This document shows, piece after piece, positions 29,910 through 37,888 of a stretch of 64,000 nt of DNA. The stretch covers positions 372,001 through 436,000 of the forward strand of contig NZ_JAMXIC010000001.1 in assembly GCF_027587375.1 (NCBI RefSeq). The letters are read 5' to 3'. Each line of letters starts with the position of its first letter. Within the stretch, counting starts at the first letter, position 1. Origin of the DNA: Arthrobacter sp. B2a2-09. Lineage in GTDB: Bacteria; Actinomycetota; Actinomycetes; Actinomycetales; Micrococcaceae. The notes under the pieces are model-generated. The model was not told the origin of the DNA and did no database searches. It worked only from the letters and a program-made list of their open reading frames with translations. A program made the translations under genes and the position numbers.

Positions 29910-30867
29910 CAGAACCGGTTCCCGAAGTCACCCATGCGGAAGATCCGCTCACTGTCGCCGTCAGAATGCCGCTGTGGGTCGTCAGATCGTAGAGGTTGCT
30001 GAAAGCGGAAGGCGTTGATTCAGCCAGCGCCGTCCCCGTCACGTCCACTACGCTCGTGGCGCACGCCTGTAGCTGCGTCACTTGCGCCCTGTCCTTCACC
30101 CGGGCAGCGCCACCCTTGCTGCAACGATCGTTGAGCGTCCCGTACTGGTCGATGAGCAATAGCCCGGCGGCGAGGTCGACGGTGATGTGATGAATAAGCC
30201 CGGGAATGGGCTTGGCGAATGGCACCGTGTACCGAGATACCAGGGCGCCGTGGATCTCCGACTCTGCCGCTCTGCGTTGCAGATCAATCCGCCCGTCGCT
30301 GAGATTCACGTTCTTTGCGAATCCAGCACGACTCCTGATCTCAGATAGCGAGGCATAGTGCGGGAAGTCTGAACCCCGGAAAGCATCCACATCAGCCAGA
30401 TTCGTGACATCGGCCGCAGCACTGGAGTTATAGTTGAGCACTTTGTACCAATAGCCGCTGCCACCCGTGGAGTCGACGCGGTACGTCGACGTCTGGTCTG
30501 GATCGATATCAGCCGGCGAGAGGATGACTGCAAACGCGCTGTCAGCCGGCACAGTACCGTCGACGTTGGAAGCCCGATAGAAATGCACTTGATCGCCTAG
30601 AACGGCTGTAACCGGCTCAAATCGCTTGTGGGCGAAGCCCAGACCGGCCCCCAGCGTGACGCCGGTAGTTCCGGCGAGTGACTGGATGACTGCCTTCCCG
30701 CAAGGCTCCTGGGCGAGGGCTCCAATGTAGAGAATGTCGCCGACTGTGAGGCCCTGGTTGTCTTTGAGGATGAGAGTTGTGGCCCCTGCCGCTACATCCG
30801 CATCCAAAGCAGCCTGCTCTTTGATATTGGCCGGTGCGAATGAATCAGCTTGTAGAGTGGTTGCCAT
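29887..30867 (-). CDS. putative phage structural protein (head-completion-like C-terminal half)
   Basis: The 326-aa protein has an N-terminal beta-rich part (ATTLILKDNQGLTVGDILYIG) typical of virion proteins. Residues 173-243 (LSEIRSRAGFAKNVN..., LQRRAAESEIHGALVSRYTVPF, DLAAGLLLIDQYG) resemble gp36/DUF1320-type head-tail joining proteins, which share the order sheet-helix-VSRYxxPF-helix. The C-terminal 80 residues (Ser/Thr/Gly-rich) are unassigned. High GC suggests an actinobacterial phage origin. Confidence 0.6.
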   Translation of the reverse strand: MATTLQADSFAPANIKEQAALDADVAAGATTLILKDNQGLTVGDILYIGALAQEPCGKAVIQSLAGTTGVTLGAGLGFAHKRFEPVTAVLGDQVHFYRASNVDGTVPADSAFAVILSPADIDPDQTSTYRVDSTGGSGYWYKVLNYNSSAAADVTNLADVDAFRGSDFPHYASLSEIRSRAGFAKNVNLSDGRIDLQRRAAESEIHGALVSRYTVPFAKPIPGLIHHITVDLAAGLLLIDQYGTLNDRCSKGGAARVKDRAQVTQLQACATSVVDVTGTALAESTPSAFSNLYDLTTHSGILTATVSGSSAWVTSGTGSDGAESQD

Positions 30868-30908
30868 TGCTCACATAATGCGGCAACGATGGAGAGGTCG
30901 CAATACCT

Positions 30909-31640
30909 TTACTTCCAGTACTTGACTTTGGGTTCATTCCGCCACCGGGGAGCCTTCATTTTGCGAAAACCCGCAAATATGCAAAGCCCCATGAAAATCC
31001 AGAATCCGCTGTCGCCTACGAAAACGGCGCCCTCTGAGCCAGACATTCTACCGATGATGAAAGAAGAAAAAGCCATAATTATGCCAAAGAATTGGACAAA
31101 ACGCCATAACTCATAGCGCTGCTTGAAAACCTCCACAACGTCTGCCTTGTGTCCCGAAACGCGCACCTTGAGTTCTGGCATCGCAGGCTTGCCGTCTGTG
31201 AGTACTTGCATTTCAAACCATTCATCTCGTCTTAAAAGAAATGGTTTGAACGTAAGTACATTGGCGTCGAATTCATACTCTGTTTCCGTCCGGATTTCCA
31301 ACGGATCATAGATTGCAACGCCGACAATCCTACCTTCGAACGTGACCCTCACCGGACCGTCGTAGGCTTCAGCCTTGAGCTCGCCTTTCCCGCGATTACC
31401 AAACCGGATCACACTGAGGAACGGCCACCGGGTTTCCAAACCCTGACGATTCGTAACCCTTACGAACGGCGCGTTACTTCCAGCCATGAGGAGGGGTGTT
31501 TGACTACGCAATTGCCATACCGGCTTGATCGTGGCGCGCATCCACCATGGGACTAGAAACGCCAGAGGTATGCCGACAACGCCGGTTACGATGCCAATCC
31601 AGGCAGAGTTGGTATTTACCCAGTTTTCCAGTTCATGCAC
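30909..31640 (-). CDS. unrecognised membrane protein (N-terminal helix, beta domain, two C-terminal helices)
   Basis: The 243-aa protein has a membrane helix at about residues 14-33, a mostly beta extracytoplasmic or cytoplasmic domain with KxE/VxF strands (about 40-170), and two further helices (about 182-199 and 205-224) before a basic tail. I do not recognise the family. GC content is clearly lower than in the flanking chromosome, so it was likely acquired separately from the phage genes. Its overall layout resembles the protein at 33808-34296 (N-terminal helix plus beta domain). Confidence 0.65.
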   Translation of the reverse strand: MHELENWVNTNSAWIGIVTGVVGIPLAFLVPWWMRATIKPVWQLRSQTPLLMAGSNAPFVRVTNRQGLETRWPFLSVIRFGNRGKGELKAEAYDGPVRVTFEGRIVGVAIYDPLEIRTETEYEFDANVLTFKPFLLRRDEWFEMQVLTDGKPAMPELKVRVSGHKADVVEVFKQRYELWRFVQFFGIIMAFSSFIIGRMSGSEGAVFVGDSGFWIFMGLCIFAGFRKMKAPRWRNEPKVKYWK

Positions 31641-31689
31641 GAGATGAGCCTACTAGAGCATTCCTACACTTCCTCGCAACATGTCCCCT

Positions 31690-31818
31690 GGTGGGAGGCG
31701 TAAAAGTGGTGACTTGCGCGGCCACCCTTGCGACCGGGATGGAACCCGCGGCTACCGCCTGGCCCAAGGCCGGCGTCTTCGAATTGACGGAGACTACCGA
31801 CGTGTTGCCCGCGAAGCT
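31690..31818 (-). pseudogene. fragment of phage structural gene
   Basis: About 43 codons read NTSVVSVNSKTPALGQAVAA then GSIPVARVAAQVTTFTPPT. The pattern resembles the variable linker of phage virion or tail proteins of the type PVVLTAAQLxTLTPP. It has no start, and its continuation on both sides is unrelated. It lies between two low-GC membrane genes. Confidence 0.4.
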
Positions 31819-31828
31819 TGGTAGCCAC

Positions 31829-32203
31829 CTACAGCGGCAACACTCCACTACTGATCAATATTGCGTATATTCCAAGGGCCACCCACAGGCTAGCTAAGGA
31901 CAGAAGCAGTCGATCTCCCGCCCGCCGGGACAGCTTGTGTACAAGTGGACTCATCATTTCGATCGTTATCAACAGCAAACAACCAGCGATGGCTGCAAAT
32001 GCGAATTCTAGTTCTATCTCATTGCCAGAACCCCGCATGATAGCTCGCAAGGCGGCAAACTCGCCCAAAACTATGGACAGAGTGATGTAGACCGCGCTCG
32101 TGAGCGCGTTGGGCGTGAGGCTCGCCTTCGAGTAGATGGTGAAGCCGTCGGCGTCCTTGATGGTGACGGTGTAACTTGCCCCGGTCAGAGCTGGAGCACT
32201 CAT
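31829..32203 (-). CDS. chimeric small membrane protein (phage N-terminus fused to membrane protein)
   Basis: In the 124-aa frame the first ~38 residues (MSAPALTGASYTVTIKDADG...SLTPNALTSA) are GC-rich and phage-virion-like. From about residue 40 the codons become AT-richer and encode three hydrophobic segments (VYITLSIVLGEFAALRAIM, LEFAFAAIAGCLLLITIEMM, LLLSLASLWVALGIYAILI). The junction is near 32090. It may be a fusion produced by illegitimate recombination; whether it is translated is unknown. Confidence 0.5.
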   Translation of the reverse strand: MSAPALTGASYTVTIKDADGFTIYSKASLTPNALTSAVYITLSIVLGEFAALRAIMRGSGNEIELEFAFAAIAGCLLLITIEMMSPLVHKLSRRAGDRLLLSLASLWVALGIYAILISSGVLPL

Positions 32204-32210
32204 CAGACGG

Positions 32211-32326
32211 GTTCATACGCTGCTATCGGGCAAGGGATTCTTGGACCTCACCACCCTGACTGTCAGCCAGGCATTTAACGACAGATTTTGATCGGGAAGT
32301 ACCTTACCCGACAGCAGCGTATGAAC
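32211..32326 (-). repeat. 25-bp inverted repeat forming a perfect minus-strand RNA hairpin
   Basis: Arms are 32211-32235 and 32302-32326 with a 66-nt loop. Two positions differ between the arms; on the minus strand both become G-U pairs, so the RNA stem is fully paired, while the plus strand has two A-C mismatches. It lies between divergently oriented gene groups. It could be a terminator, a regulatory hairpin or a small inverted-repeat element. A 65-codon minus-strand frame running through it (32213-32410) is not supported. Confidence 0.65.
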
Positions 32327-32448
32327 TGATATTTGTTTGAAAGTGCGGTTTTCACGGACCATGCACGCACCATGAATGATGGGTATACATTTGTAAACCT
32401 CTTTATCCACAGGCCCTTTCTATGGGTCGCATTTTACGTCGCCCACCA

Positions 32449-32454
32449 TATAAT
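32449..32454 (+). promoter_or_regulatory. TATAAT -10 hexamer for plus-strand island genes
   Basis: It is a perfect TATAAT in an AT-rich stretch, about 100-165 bp before the next plus-strand starts. TCGCAT 16 bp upstream is a weak -35. The hexamer is enclosed by GTCGCA...TGCGAC arms (about 32426-32461). The surrounding 32204-32618 otherwise contains only the inverted repeat at 32211-32326. Confidence 0.45.
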
Positions 32455-32618
32455 GTGCGACGTCACGCTAAAATTCTCCACGAAAGCGGAATATGTGTCA
32501 TAACAGAGTCTTTCTGACCGGGTTCCCACAGCAGCCCTAATGCCTGTGAAAAATGCCGTTTGACGAACGGCCGAATAGATTGCAAAGCATTGCCAGCGGC
32601 TTCTGGCAGAATGCCGGT

Positions 32619-33218
32619 ATGGATGCTCTCCTGTTAGAAGAACTGATCAAGTGGACTGGTATTGGTGTCGCCCTGGCGGGAGCCATTCTGACGTCACCGG
32701 ACGGCACACGACGGCTTGTGCGCGGTCTTTGGCTGTGGATTCAGAAGGTATTCCTCCGACGTGTGCCGCAGCCAGCCCACAATGCCACAGTGACCATGGA
32801 ATCTCACCTTACCGGTAGAGACAGCCTCACTGCTGAGCTGATGTGGGGGCCGGACTCGCCGCTAGACCACCGGATCGAAATACTCCGCGGCCGCATCGAA
32901 GGACTCAAGGCAGAATTGACGGACATGAAGTCTGAACTGGGTGGCCGACTGAATGTTCACGACCAAATACTCGCCCAGCTTTCAGCCGACATCGATGAGA
33001 CTAGGCGTATGCTGCACACGCGGATCGACATCAGTGAAGAAAAGAGTGCGCAAATCGACGCGTTCGGGTTACCCATTATCGGCCTGGGCATCCTTCTAAG
33101 TGGCGTTCCCCAGGAACTTGCGGCCGTGGCGTGGCTTGGAGTGCCACTCACTGCCTTCAGCATCGTTATGACGATCGCTGTGTTGGTCCACGGAATTCGG
33201 CAGGGTGCCTGGAAGTAG
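32619..33218 (+). CDS. unrecognised membrane protein with coiled-coil
   Basis: The 199-aa protein starting at ATG 32619 (the frame is open back to 32553) has an N-terminal hydrophobic segment at 11-25, then a basic stretch (RRLVRGLWLWIQKVFLRR), a helical coiled-coil (about 85-140: RIEILRGRIEGLKAELTDMKSELGG...) and two C-terminal membrane helices (about 145-190). The topology places the coiled-coil on one side of the membrane. Neither domain matches a family I can name. It is the first of three plus-strand genes with little spacing, likely one transcript. Confidence 0.65.
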   Translation: MDALLLEELIKWTGIGVALAGAILTSPDGTRRLVRGLWLWIQKVFLRRVPQPAHNATVTMESHLTGRDSLTAELMWGPDSPLDHRIEILRGRIEGLKAELTDMKSELGGRLNVHDQILAQLSADIDETRRMLHTRIDISEEKSAQIDAFGLPIIGLGILLSGVPQELAAVAWLGVPLTAFSIVMTIAVLVHGIRQGAWK

Positions 33219-33280
33219 CCGGAAAATCATGCTCGGCAGGTCTGAAAGGGATCTCGGAAGCTTTCTGACACACTGTCCCC

Positions 33281-33808
33281 ATGGATGGGGAAACAATACG
33301 CACAATCGCCACTGGCGCCGCGGCGGTCCTGGCCGGCTTTGGTGGTGCAGGCATCGCCGGGTGGTTCAATCGCAAGAACACCAAGACAACTATCGAGGCG
33401 GTGAAGGTCCAGGCCGAGCTCGACCGAAATCAGGGGCACATGCAGTGGCTCAGGGATCGCAAGGTCAAATGCTACGCCGAATTTCTCGCTCAGTCGTCCA
33501 GCGCCCAAAAAGCCCTTGCCATCATCCACACGAACGACGTCAACAAAATAGTGCAGATAAAAGAGCTTGTAGTCCTCAACAGCGATGAACTTCTCATCCT
33601 TGCTCCCAGGCACATCTACGATGCCGCCATAGACGTGATGAACGGGATCACCGCAATCGCGCAGGCTACTGAGCCAAACTCAGATGCCAATGCTCGCGAC
33701 GCCGCCTACGGTGGTGCCTACAGAACCTTCATTGAGAAATACACGACTCTGGAGCGACTGATCCCGCACGATTTGGGCGTCGAAGAGCTCACGGAGGCTG
33801 ACGCCTGA
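33281..33808 (+). CDS. unrecognised protein with N-terminal membrane anchor
   Basis: The 175-aa protein has one hydrophobic segment (about residues 9-28, TGAAAVLAGFGGAGIAGWF), then a charged helical region (TIEAVKVQAELDRNQGHMQWLRDRKVKCYAEFLA). The remainder is soluble and helical (about 80-165). The pattern WLRDRKVKCYAEFL is often seen in small actinobacterial anchored proteins of unknown role. Its stop overlaps the next ATG by one base (TGATG), so translation is coupled. Confidence 0.7.
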   Translation: MDGETIRTIATGAAAVLAGFGGAGIAGWFNRKNTKTTIEAVKVQAELDRNQGHMQWLRDRKVKCYAEFLAQSSSAQKALAIIHTNDVNKIVQIKELVVLNSDELLILAPRHIYDAAIDVMNGITAIAQATEPNSDANARDAAYGGAYRTFIEKYTTLERLIPHDLGVEELTEADA

Positions 33809-34296
33809 TGGACTTCAACCCTTCGATCTGGGGCACGGTTGGCCAGTGGGCTTCAGCTGTAATTACCGGGTCTGCGTTCTTCGCCACCTTCTACGTCATC
33901 CGTAGAGATGCAGCGGTTCGGCGTTTCTCCCAGGCCCGCAAAGTGGCGTACTACGTGAAACCTGTCAAAGTCTCTGTTTACGAGCCCCCTGGGACGGTTC
34001 CCAACGCTGAATACATCATCAAGAACATGAGCGACGAGCCAATCTACGGCGTCACCTACTACTACAATCATGGCCCCAAAAGGGGCCGTGTGCTCGGAAG
34101 CGAGGAAGTCGTAATACCCGGTGAAGAGGTCATCTTTACAACGGAAGCCAGTGAAGATGTCCTCCGCGAAAACGGTTATCCATTCGTTTGGTTCCGAGAC
34201 AATTCCGGCCATTTTTGGAACCGCAGCATTGATGGCTTCCTGCGACGAGGCGGCGGCGCGATCTCGAACTTGAAATGGGTCAAGACTACTTGGTAG
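33808..34296 (+). CDS. unrecognised protein with N-terminal membrane anchor and beta domain
   Basis: The 162-aa protein has a hydrophobic helix at about residues 12-31, then a predicted beta-sandwich domain (NAEYIIKNMSDEPIYGVTYYY, VIPGEEVIFTTE, FVWFRDNSGHFWNRSIDGFL). The FxDxxGxxWxRxxxG motif at the C-terminus recurs in actinobacterial proteins of unknown function. It is coupled to the gene at 33281. It ends 11 bp inside the convergent chimeric gene at 34286-34771. Confidence 0.7.
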   Translation: MDFNPSIWGTVGQWASAVITGSAFFATFYVIRRDAAVRRFSQARKVAYYVKPVKVSVYEPPGTVPNAEYIIKNMSDEPIYGVTYYYNHGPKRGRVLGSEEVVIPGEEVIFTTEASEDVLRENGYPFVWFRDNSGHFWNRSIDGFLRRGGGAISNLKWVKTTW

Positions 34297-34771
34297 CCGT
34301 GCCTTCTCTCAGGGCTCGTTTGAGCGCCTGTATGTCGTTGCGTATCTTATCGATGAGCCACGGTGCGGTCAGCTGGCCTAGAGCGTCCGTTGCACTAGCT
34401 TGCTCAAGTAGATATTCGTAGCTGTCGATTATTGATTGCCGTTCGGCTGTTGCTATTAGGGCTTCAAGGTCGCGCTTCATCTCAACGTCTTGGTCGTCTC
34501 CCCCGACAAACCATTTAGTCACGAACGCCTCAACGCTATCTGTTTCAATGGGCTTGGCGGGGAGGTGAGCTAACCAGTCCTCAAGCTTCCCGGTCCAGCC
34601 GCAACCGATCAAGGCCTGCAATGGAAGCAGAGACTCCGTTTTGTTGACGTGGCCAGGCTGAGCGTCGGCGTCGTGGTCCAACGGTGGCGCAAGACGAGCA
34701 ACGAATCGGAGCCGGGCGGCACTCGCAGCATCATCCGCGGGTGAGGCTCGGTTCCTACGTGGCATATCCAC
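34286..34771 (-). CDS. chimeric protein: ComEA N-terminus fused to unrelated helical domain
   Basis: The 161-aa protein shares its first ~53 residues with the comEA product (MDMPRRNRASPADDAASAAR and on). After LLPLQAL it becomes unrelated: KLEDWLAHLPAKPIETDSV..., an acidic, helical domain of about 100 residues with no membrane segment or HhH motif. It uses the same upstream DNA as comEA, so it could be expressed from the native competence promoter. It might be a decoy, an island gene that captured the comEA start, or non-functional. Start GTG 34771 or ATG 34765. Confidence 0.6.
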   Translation of the reverse strand: MDMPRRNRASPADDAASAARLRFVARLAPPLDHDADAQPGHVNKTESLLPLQALIGCGWTGKLEDWLAHLPAKPIETDSVEAFVTKWFVGGDDQDVEMKRDLEALIATAERQSIIDSYEYLLEQASATDALGQLTAPWLIDKIRNDIQALKRALREGTATK

Positions 34772-34859
34772 GAGACTAGAACGTCCGAACCCACAGCAGC
34801 AGCCTGGAGCGGCGCTATGTGGACAGGCCCGCCGCAGAGTGCCTGTGGAGGATCAGTGG
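34608..34859. repeat. 252-bp direct repeat, right copy
   Basis: It is the gap-free counterpart of 29410-29661. It ends at GTGG (34859), after which the sequence joins the DUF222/HNH gene region. The identity gradient (high at the right, about 80% at the left) suggests that the left part came from another comEA lineage. Confidence 0.88.
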
Positions 34860-34884
34860 CCGCAGAACACGACCCACTCAGGAC

Positions 34885-36711
34885 TCATATCTGGAAGTAG
34901 TGGTTTCTTCGGGGTTTTTGGTGCGGGTCGGTGTGGGGTGGCGGGATGAACCAGGGGATCCCGTTGCGGACCTGGATCTGACAGTCTTCCTTGTGGATCA
35001 GGTGATGGTGATGGCTACAGAGCAACGTCCCGTTAACGGTGCTGGTCGGTCCACCCCGGGACCAGTACTCGATGTGGTGGGCCTCGCACCACGGGGCCGG
35101 CATGGTGCACCCGGGGAAAGCGCAGCCTTTGTCCCTCGCCGTGATGGCCTTGCGGAGGTGGGCCGGGAAGACCCTTGAAGCCCGGCCGATGTCCAGGACC
35201 TGGCCCTCGCCGCCCAGGACCACGGGGATAATGTCCGCGTCGCAGGCGAGTTTGCGCAAGGTGGCGGCCGGGACGGGCCCGGTGAACGTGAAGGACCCGG
35301 TGCCCAGGCCTGGCCGAGGTTGGCCGAAGAGGGCGGCCCGGCCGGACTGTGAAGGTTGCCCGGACTGGGAATGCCGGCTGTATTGGGTGAAGAGTTCGCG
35401 GTGGTCGATGGTGGCCATGATCTGCGGGCGGTGGCCGCCGGTGGCGGGCAGGGACCCGGTGGCGAGGGCGAGCTTGCAGGCGCCGATCAAACCGTCCAGG
35501 AGCTTCTGCGGCCTCGACCTCCGGTCCAGCAGCTCGTTTCCCCCGTCCGGCTCGTTTCCATCGTCCGGATTGTCTCCACGGTCCGGATTGTTTCCACCGG
35601 CCTGATCCGCAGGGCTTTCGTTTCCGTCCCCGCCGGCGCCGGTGCCCTGGGGTGTGCGGGTTCGGGGGTTGGTGGCGGTGTTCATGACGGTGAGCAGGTG
35701 TTCGTACTGCTCGGTGGTGGCGAAGATCTCCAGATGCGCCAGGCCGTGCCTGGGACGGCGTAGGAACGCGCCCTGATGGTAGCGGAGGGATTCTTCGGAG
35801 GGTTCCGGGCCGTCCTGGTCGATCGCGTCGACCCAGCGCCGGGCAACCCTGGCCAGGAAATCCTGATCACTTTCCTCCGCGGTGCGGGCCAGGGCGTGTT
35901 CCATCTCCACCGCCTTCTCCGGGCTGCACAGCGGACGGACCTTCTCCAAGGCCATCGTGATGATCCCGGCCGGGCGGGACCCGATCACCCCGGACGCCAG
36001 CGCCGCGCCGGTTTCCTCGTACCGGGGAGGGATCGCTTGTCCGGTGAGGCCGCGGCCCGGCAGCAGTTCCCGGGCCAGGACGAGCCGGCGCCTGGCCTCG
36101 GCGGCACTGATCCGCAGCAACGAACGCAGATGCTCGGCCGTTGACCTGAACTCCCCGCCACGGGCACTCCCCGTTCCCCGCACGGAAGAAGCCGCACCCG
36201 CCTCACCGTTGACGGTCCCGCCGCCGGACACGCCGGCGTCCTGCACCGGGCCGGAGGCCCCAGCCTGCGCGTCCGTGTGGCCTGCCGTGGTGTCGGATGT
36301 CCAGCCCATGCCGGAACCGGTATCCGCAGCAGCGGCCCAGCCCGTCGTCCAGCCCGCCGACGCGGCCGGTTTCCCGCCTTCCTCGCCGCGAACCCGGTCC
36401 AGCCCCGAAGCGGCGACCAGCTGGAGGTATTCCACCGCCCTCGAGAGCTCCTCCACCCCGGACGCGAACGCCACGACCTCCTGGAAACCCAGCCGCCCGA
36501 CGTCGTCGACTGCTGTTTCCGCAAAACACCGCACCTCCGCCAGCGAACTACCCCAACCCCGCCTCGGAGCACGGTGATCAACTCGCGAAGCAACCACCGC
36601 CAGACGGCCCGGAACCCCGACAAACCGCGGCGCCCGGGCCTTACGGGATACCACGAACCGGCCAGGGCCAATACGGCCCTGCCGGGTGTCGAAGTATCCG
36701 ATCGCTTCCAT
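34885..36711 (-). CDS. DUF222 and HNH endonuclease signature protein (13E12 repeat family)
   Basis: The 608-aa protein has a DUF222 domain (about residues 70-350), a long Asn/Asp/Gly/Glu-rich spacer (about 355-390, DRGDNPDDGNEPDGGNELLD) and a C-terminal HNH motif (CAFPGCTMPAPWCEAHHIEYW, NGTLLCSHHHHLIH). Members are abundant, often multicopy, in actinobacteria and have mobile-element-like distribution; activity is rarely shown. It lies 26 bp from the right repeat, between the island and degV. The ATG at 36711 has no strong Shine-Dalgarno. Confidence 0.9.
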   Translation of the reverse strand: MEAIGYFDTRQGRIGPGRFVVSRKARAPRFVGVPGRLAVVASRVDHRAPRRGWGSSLAEVRCFAETAVDDVGRLGFQEVVAFASGVEELSRAVEYLQLVAASGLDRVRGEEGGKPAASAGWTTGWAAAADTGSGMGWTSDTTAGHTDAQAGASGPVQDAGVSGGGTVNGEAGAASSVRGTGSARGGEFRSTAEHLRSLLRISAAEARRRLVLARELLPGRGLTGQAIPPRYEETGAALASGVIGSRPAGIITMALEKVRPLCSPEKAVEMEHALARTAEESDQDFLARVARRWVDAIDQDGPEPSEESLRYHQGAFLRRPRHGLAHLEIFATTEQYEHLLTVMNTATNPRTRTPQGTGAGGDGNESPADQAGGNNPDRGDNPDDGNEPDGGNELLDRRSRPQKLLDGLIGACKLALATGSLPATGGHRPQIMATIDHRELFTQYSRHSQSGQPSQSGRAALFGQPRPGLGTGSFTFTGPVPAATLRKLACDADIIPVVLGGEGQVLDIGRASRVFPAHLRKAITARDKGCAFPGCTMPAPWCEAHHIEYWSRGGPTSTVNGTLLCSHHHHLIHKEDCQIQVRNGIPWFIPPPHTDPHQKPRRNHYFQI

Positions 36712-36832
36712 AGAAACACTCTGCCAGGAGGGTGCGACAAAATAGGGCCGTCGCCCGCAAGGACCTCAGCTCGCCTGCGGATACGCGTGGCCCCGCATCG
36801 CGGTGTTCGCCTGACTCGTTGTGGCCCCCGCC

Positions 36833-37831
36833 TTAAGAGATGAGCGCCGCGGCACCAGGAGTACTGCTTTCGCCGACGACAACCGCTAAGACGCCTAGTC
36901 CGGCGTGGGCTGCCAGAACGGCAGGCAGGGCGCTGATCTGTGCAGGCGGGCAACCGGGGCAGTTCTCTCCAAGCCGGGCCGCGAGCCGCTCTGCCTCTGC
37001 AAGGTTTCCAAAGTGATGCACGGCGAGCCGCGATTGTCCTGCAGGCCGGGAATTGACATCCGCAGCAACGATTTCTTCGAGCCGGGCAACAGCCTTGGCA
37101 GCCGAGCGCACCTTCTCGAGCGGCACGATCTTTCCGTCGTCGACCGCGAGGATCGGTTTGATGGACAGCATGGCCCCGAGCAAGGACGCGGCAGCGCCGA
37201 TTCGGCCGCCGCGCCGGAGCTGCTCAAGGCTCGGCACATAGAAGTAGACCTTCGTGCGGCCCAATCGCTCCTCGGCAAAGTGACGGACTTCGGCTGCCGA
37301 ACGGCCGTCTGCGGCGGCAACCAGAGCGCTTTGGACGCCCATGCCTTGCGCCATCCCCACGGTGCGGGAGTCAATGACTTCGACGGGGATCGAGACGCGC
37401 TGTGCGGCCATCCGGGCGGCATCGGCGGTGCCGGACAGTCCTGCGGAAATGTGGATGGAGACGACGGCTTCGAAACCCCGATCCTGGGCGGCGAGATAAG
37501 CCTGTTCGAACTGGCCCGGTGAAGGCCGTGAAGTCTTCACCGACGCTCCCGCCGCCAGGGCCAGCGCGAGCGTCTGGGTGATGTCGTCCTCACCCTCGCC
37601 GTAGATCTCCTCGCCCACCAGGACAGGCATCGGCACGACGGCGAGGCGGCCGTCGGCAACGAACGCCTTGACCCATTCGGCCGGGAGTGCGGCTGCCGAG
37701 TCGGTCACGACGGCGGTGCGCACGGCGACCGGCACCGGCTCAGTTCCGGCCCGGCCCGGCGTCGTGGACTGGCGTAGGCGGGCCAAACGTTCCTTGAGCC
37801 ACAACCATGCGGGTGGTTCGCGGTCCGTCAA
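36833..37831 (-). CDS. DegV family fatty-acid-binding protein
   Basis: The 332-aa protein has the DegV fold. AVVTDSAAALPAEW is the N-terminal signature, TSRPSPGQFEQAY and GLSGTADAARMAA are central motifs, and a C-terminal subdomain is present. DegV/FakB proteins bind a fatty acid and present it to a kinase. I chose TTG 37831 because AGGAGG lies 5 bp upstream; the frame to 37867 lacks one and overlaps a hairpin. It is in tandem after leuS, as in other Arthrobacter-type genomes where leuS-degV-comEA are neighbours. Confidence 0.9.
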   Translation of the reverse strand: MTDREPPAWLWLKERLARLRQSTTPGRAGTEPVPVAVRTAVVTDSAAALPAEWVKAFVADGRLAVVPMPVLVGEEIYGEGEDDITQTLALALAAGASVKTSRPSPGQFEQAYLAAQDRGFEAVVSIHISAGLSGTADAARMAAQRVSIPVEVIDSRTVGMAQGMGVQSALVAAADGRSAAEVRHFAEERLGRTKVYFYVPSLEQLRRGGRIGAAASLLGAMLSIKPILAVDDGKIVPLEKVRSAAKAVARLEEIVAADVNSRPAGQSRLAVHHFGNLAEAERLAARLGENCPGCPPAQISALPAVLAAHAGLGVLAVVVGESSTPGAAALIS

Positions 37832-37855
37832 GGGAGCCTCCTGGAGCTGGTGGCC

Positions 37856-37879
37856 GGCCGCCGGCAAGCACCGGCGGCC
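37856..37879 (-). terminator. hairpin after leuS
   Basis: A 9-bp perfect stem (37856-37864 with 37871-37879, 6-nt loop) lies between the leuS stop and the degV start. It has no T-run. Confidence 0.45.
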
Positions 37880-37888
37880 GTTTCCCGG

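Larger units (their letters stand above)
29410..34859. mobile_element. degraded prophage or integrative element at comEA
   Basis: It is bounded by the 252-bp direct repeat. Inside are phage structural gene remnants on the minus strand (29655-30867, 31690-31818, start of 31829-32203), lower-GC membrane-protein genes on both strands, a 25-bp inverted repeat and a chimeric comEA-like gene at the right end. No integrase, terminase, capsid or portal gene is left. The genes on either side (comEA to the left; DUF222, degV, leuS to the right) are chromosomal. Confidence 0.75.

Noticed and set aside
32211..32326. Integron attC site
   Set aside because: The ends do not match the RYYYAAC/GTTRRRY core sites, and no integrase is present.
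32213..32410. 65-codon minus-strand frame across the inverted repeat
   Set aside because: It runs through the hairpin arms and lacks a ribosome binding site; the repeat explains the sequence better.
35495..35620. CRISPR-like short repeats in the HNH gene
   Set aside because: The repeats are in-frame Asp/Asn/Gly/Glu codons of a protein linker with no constant repeat-spacer spacing.
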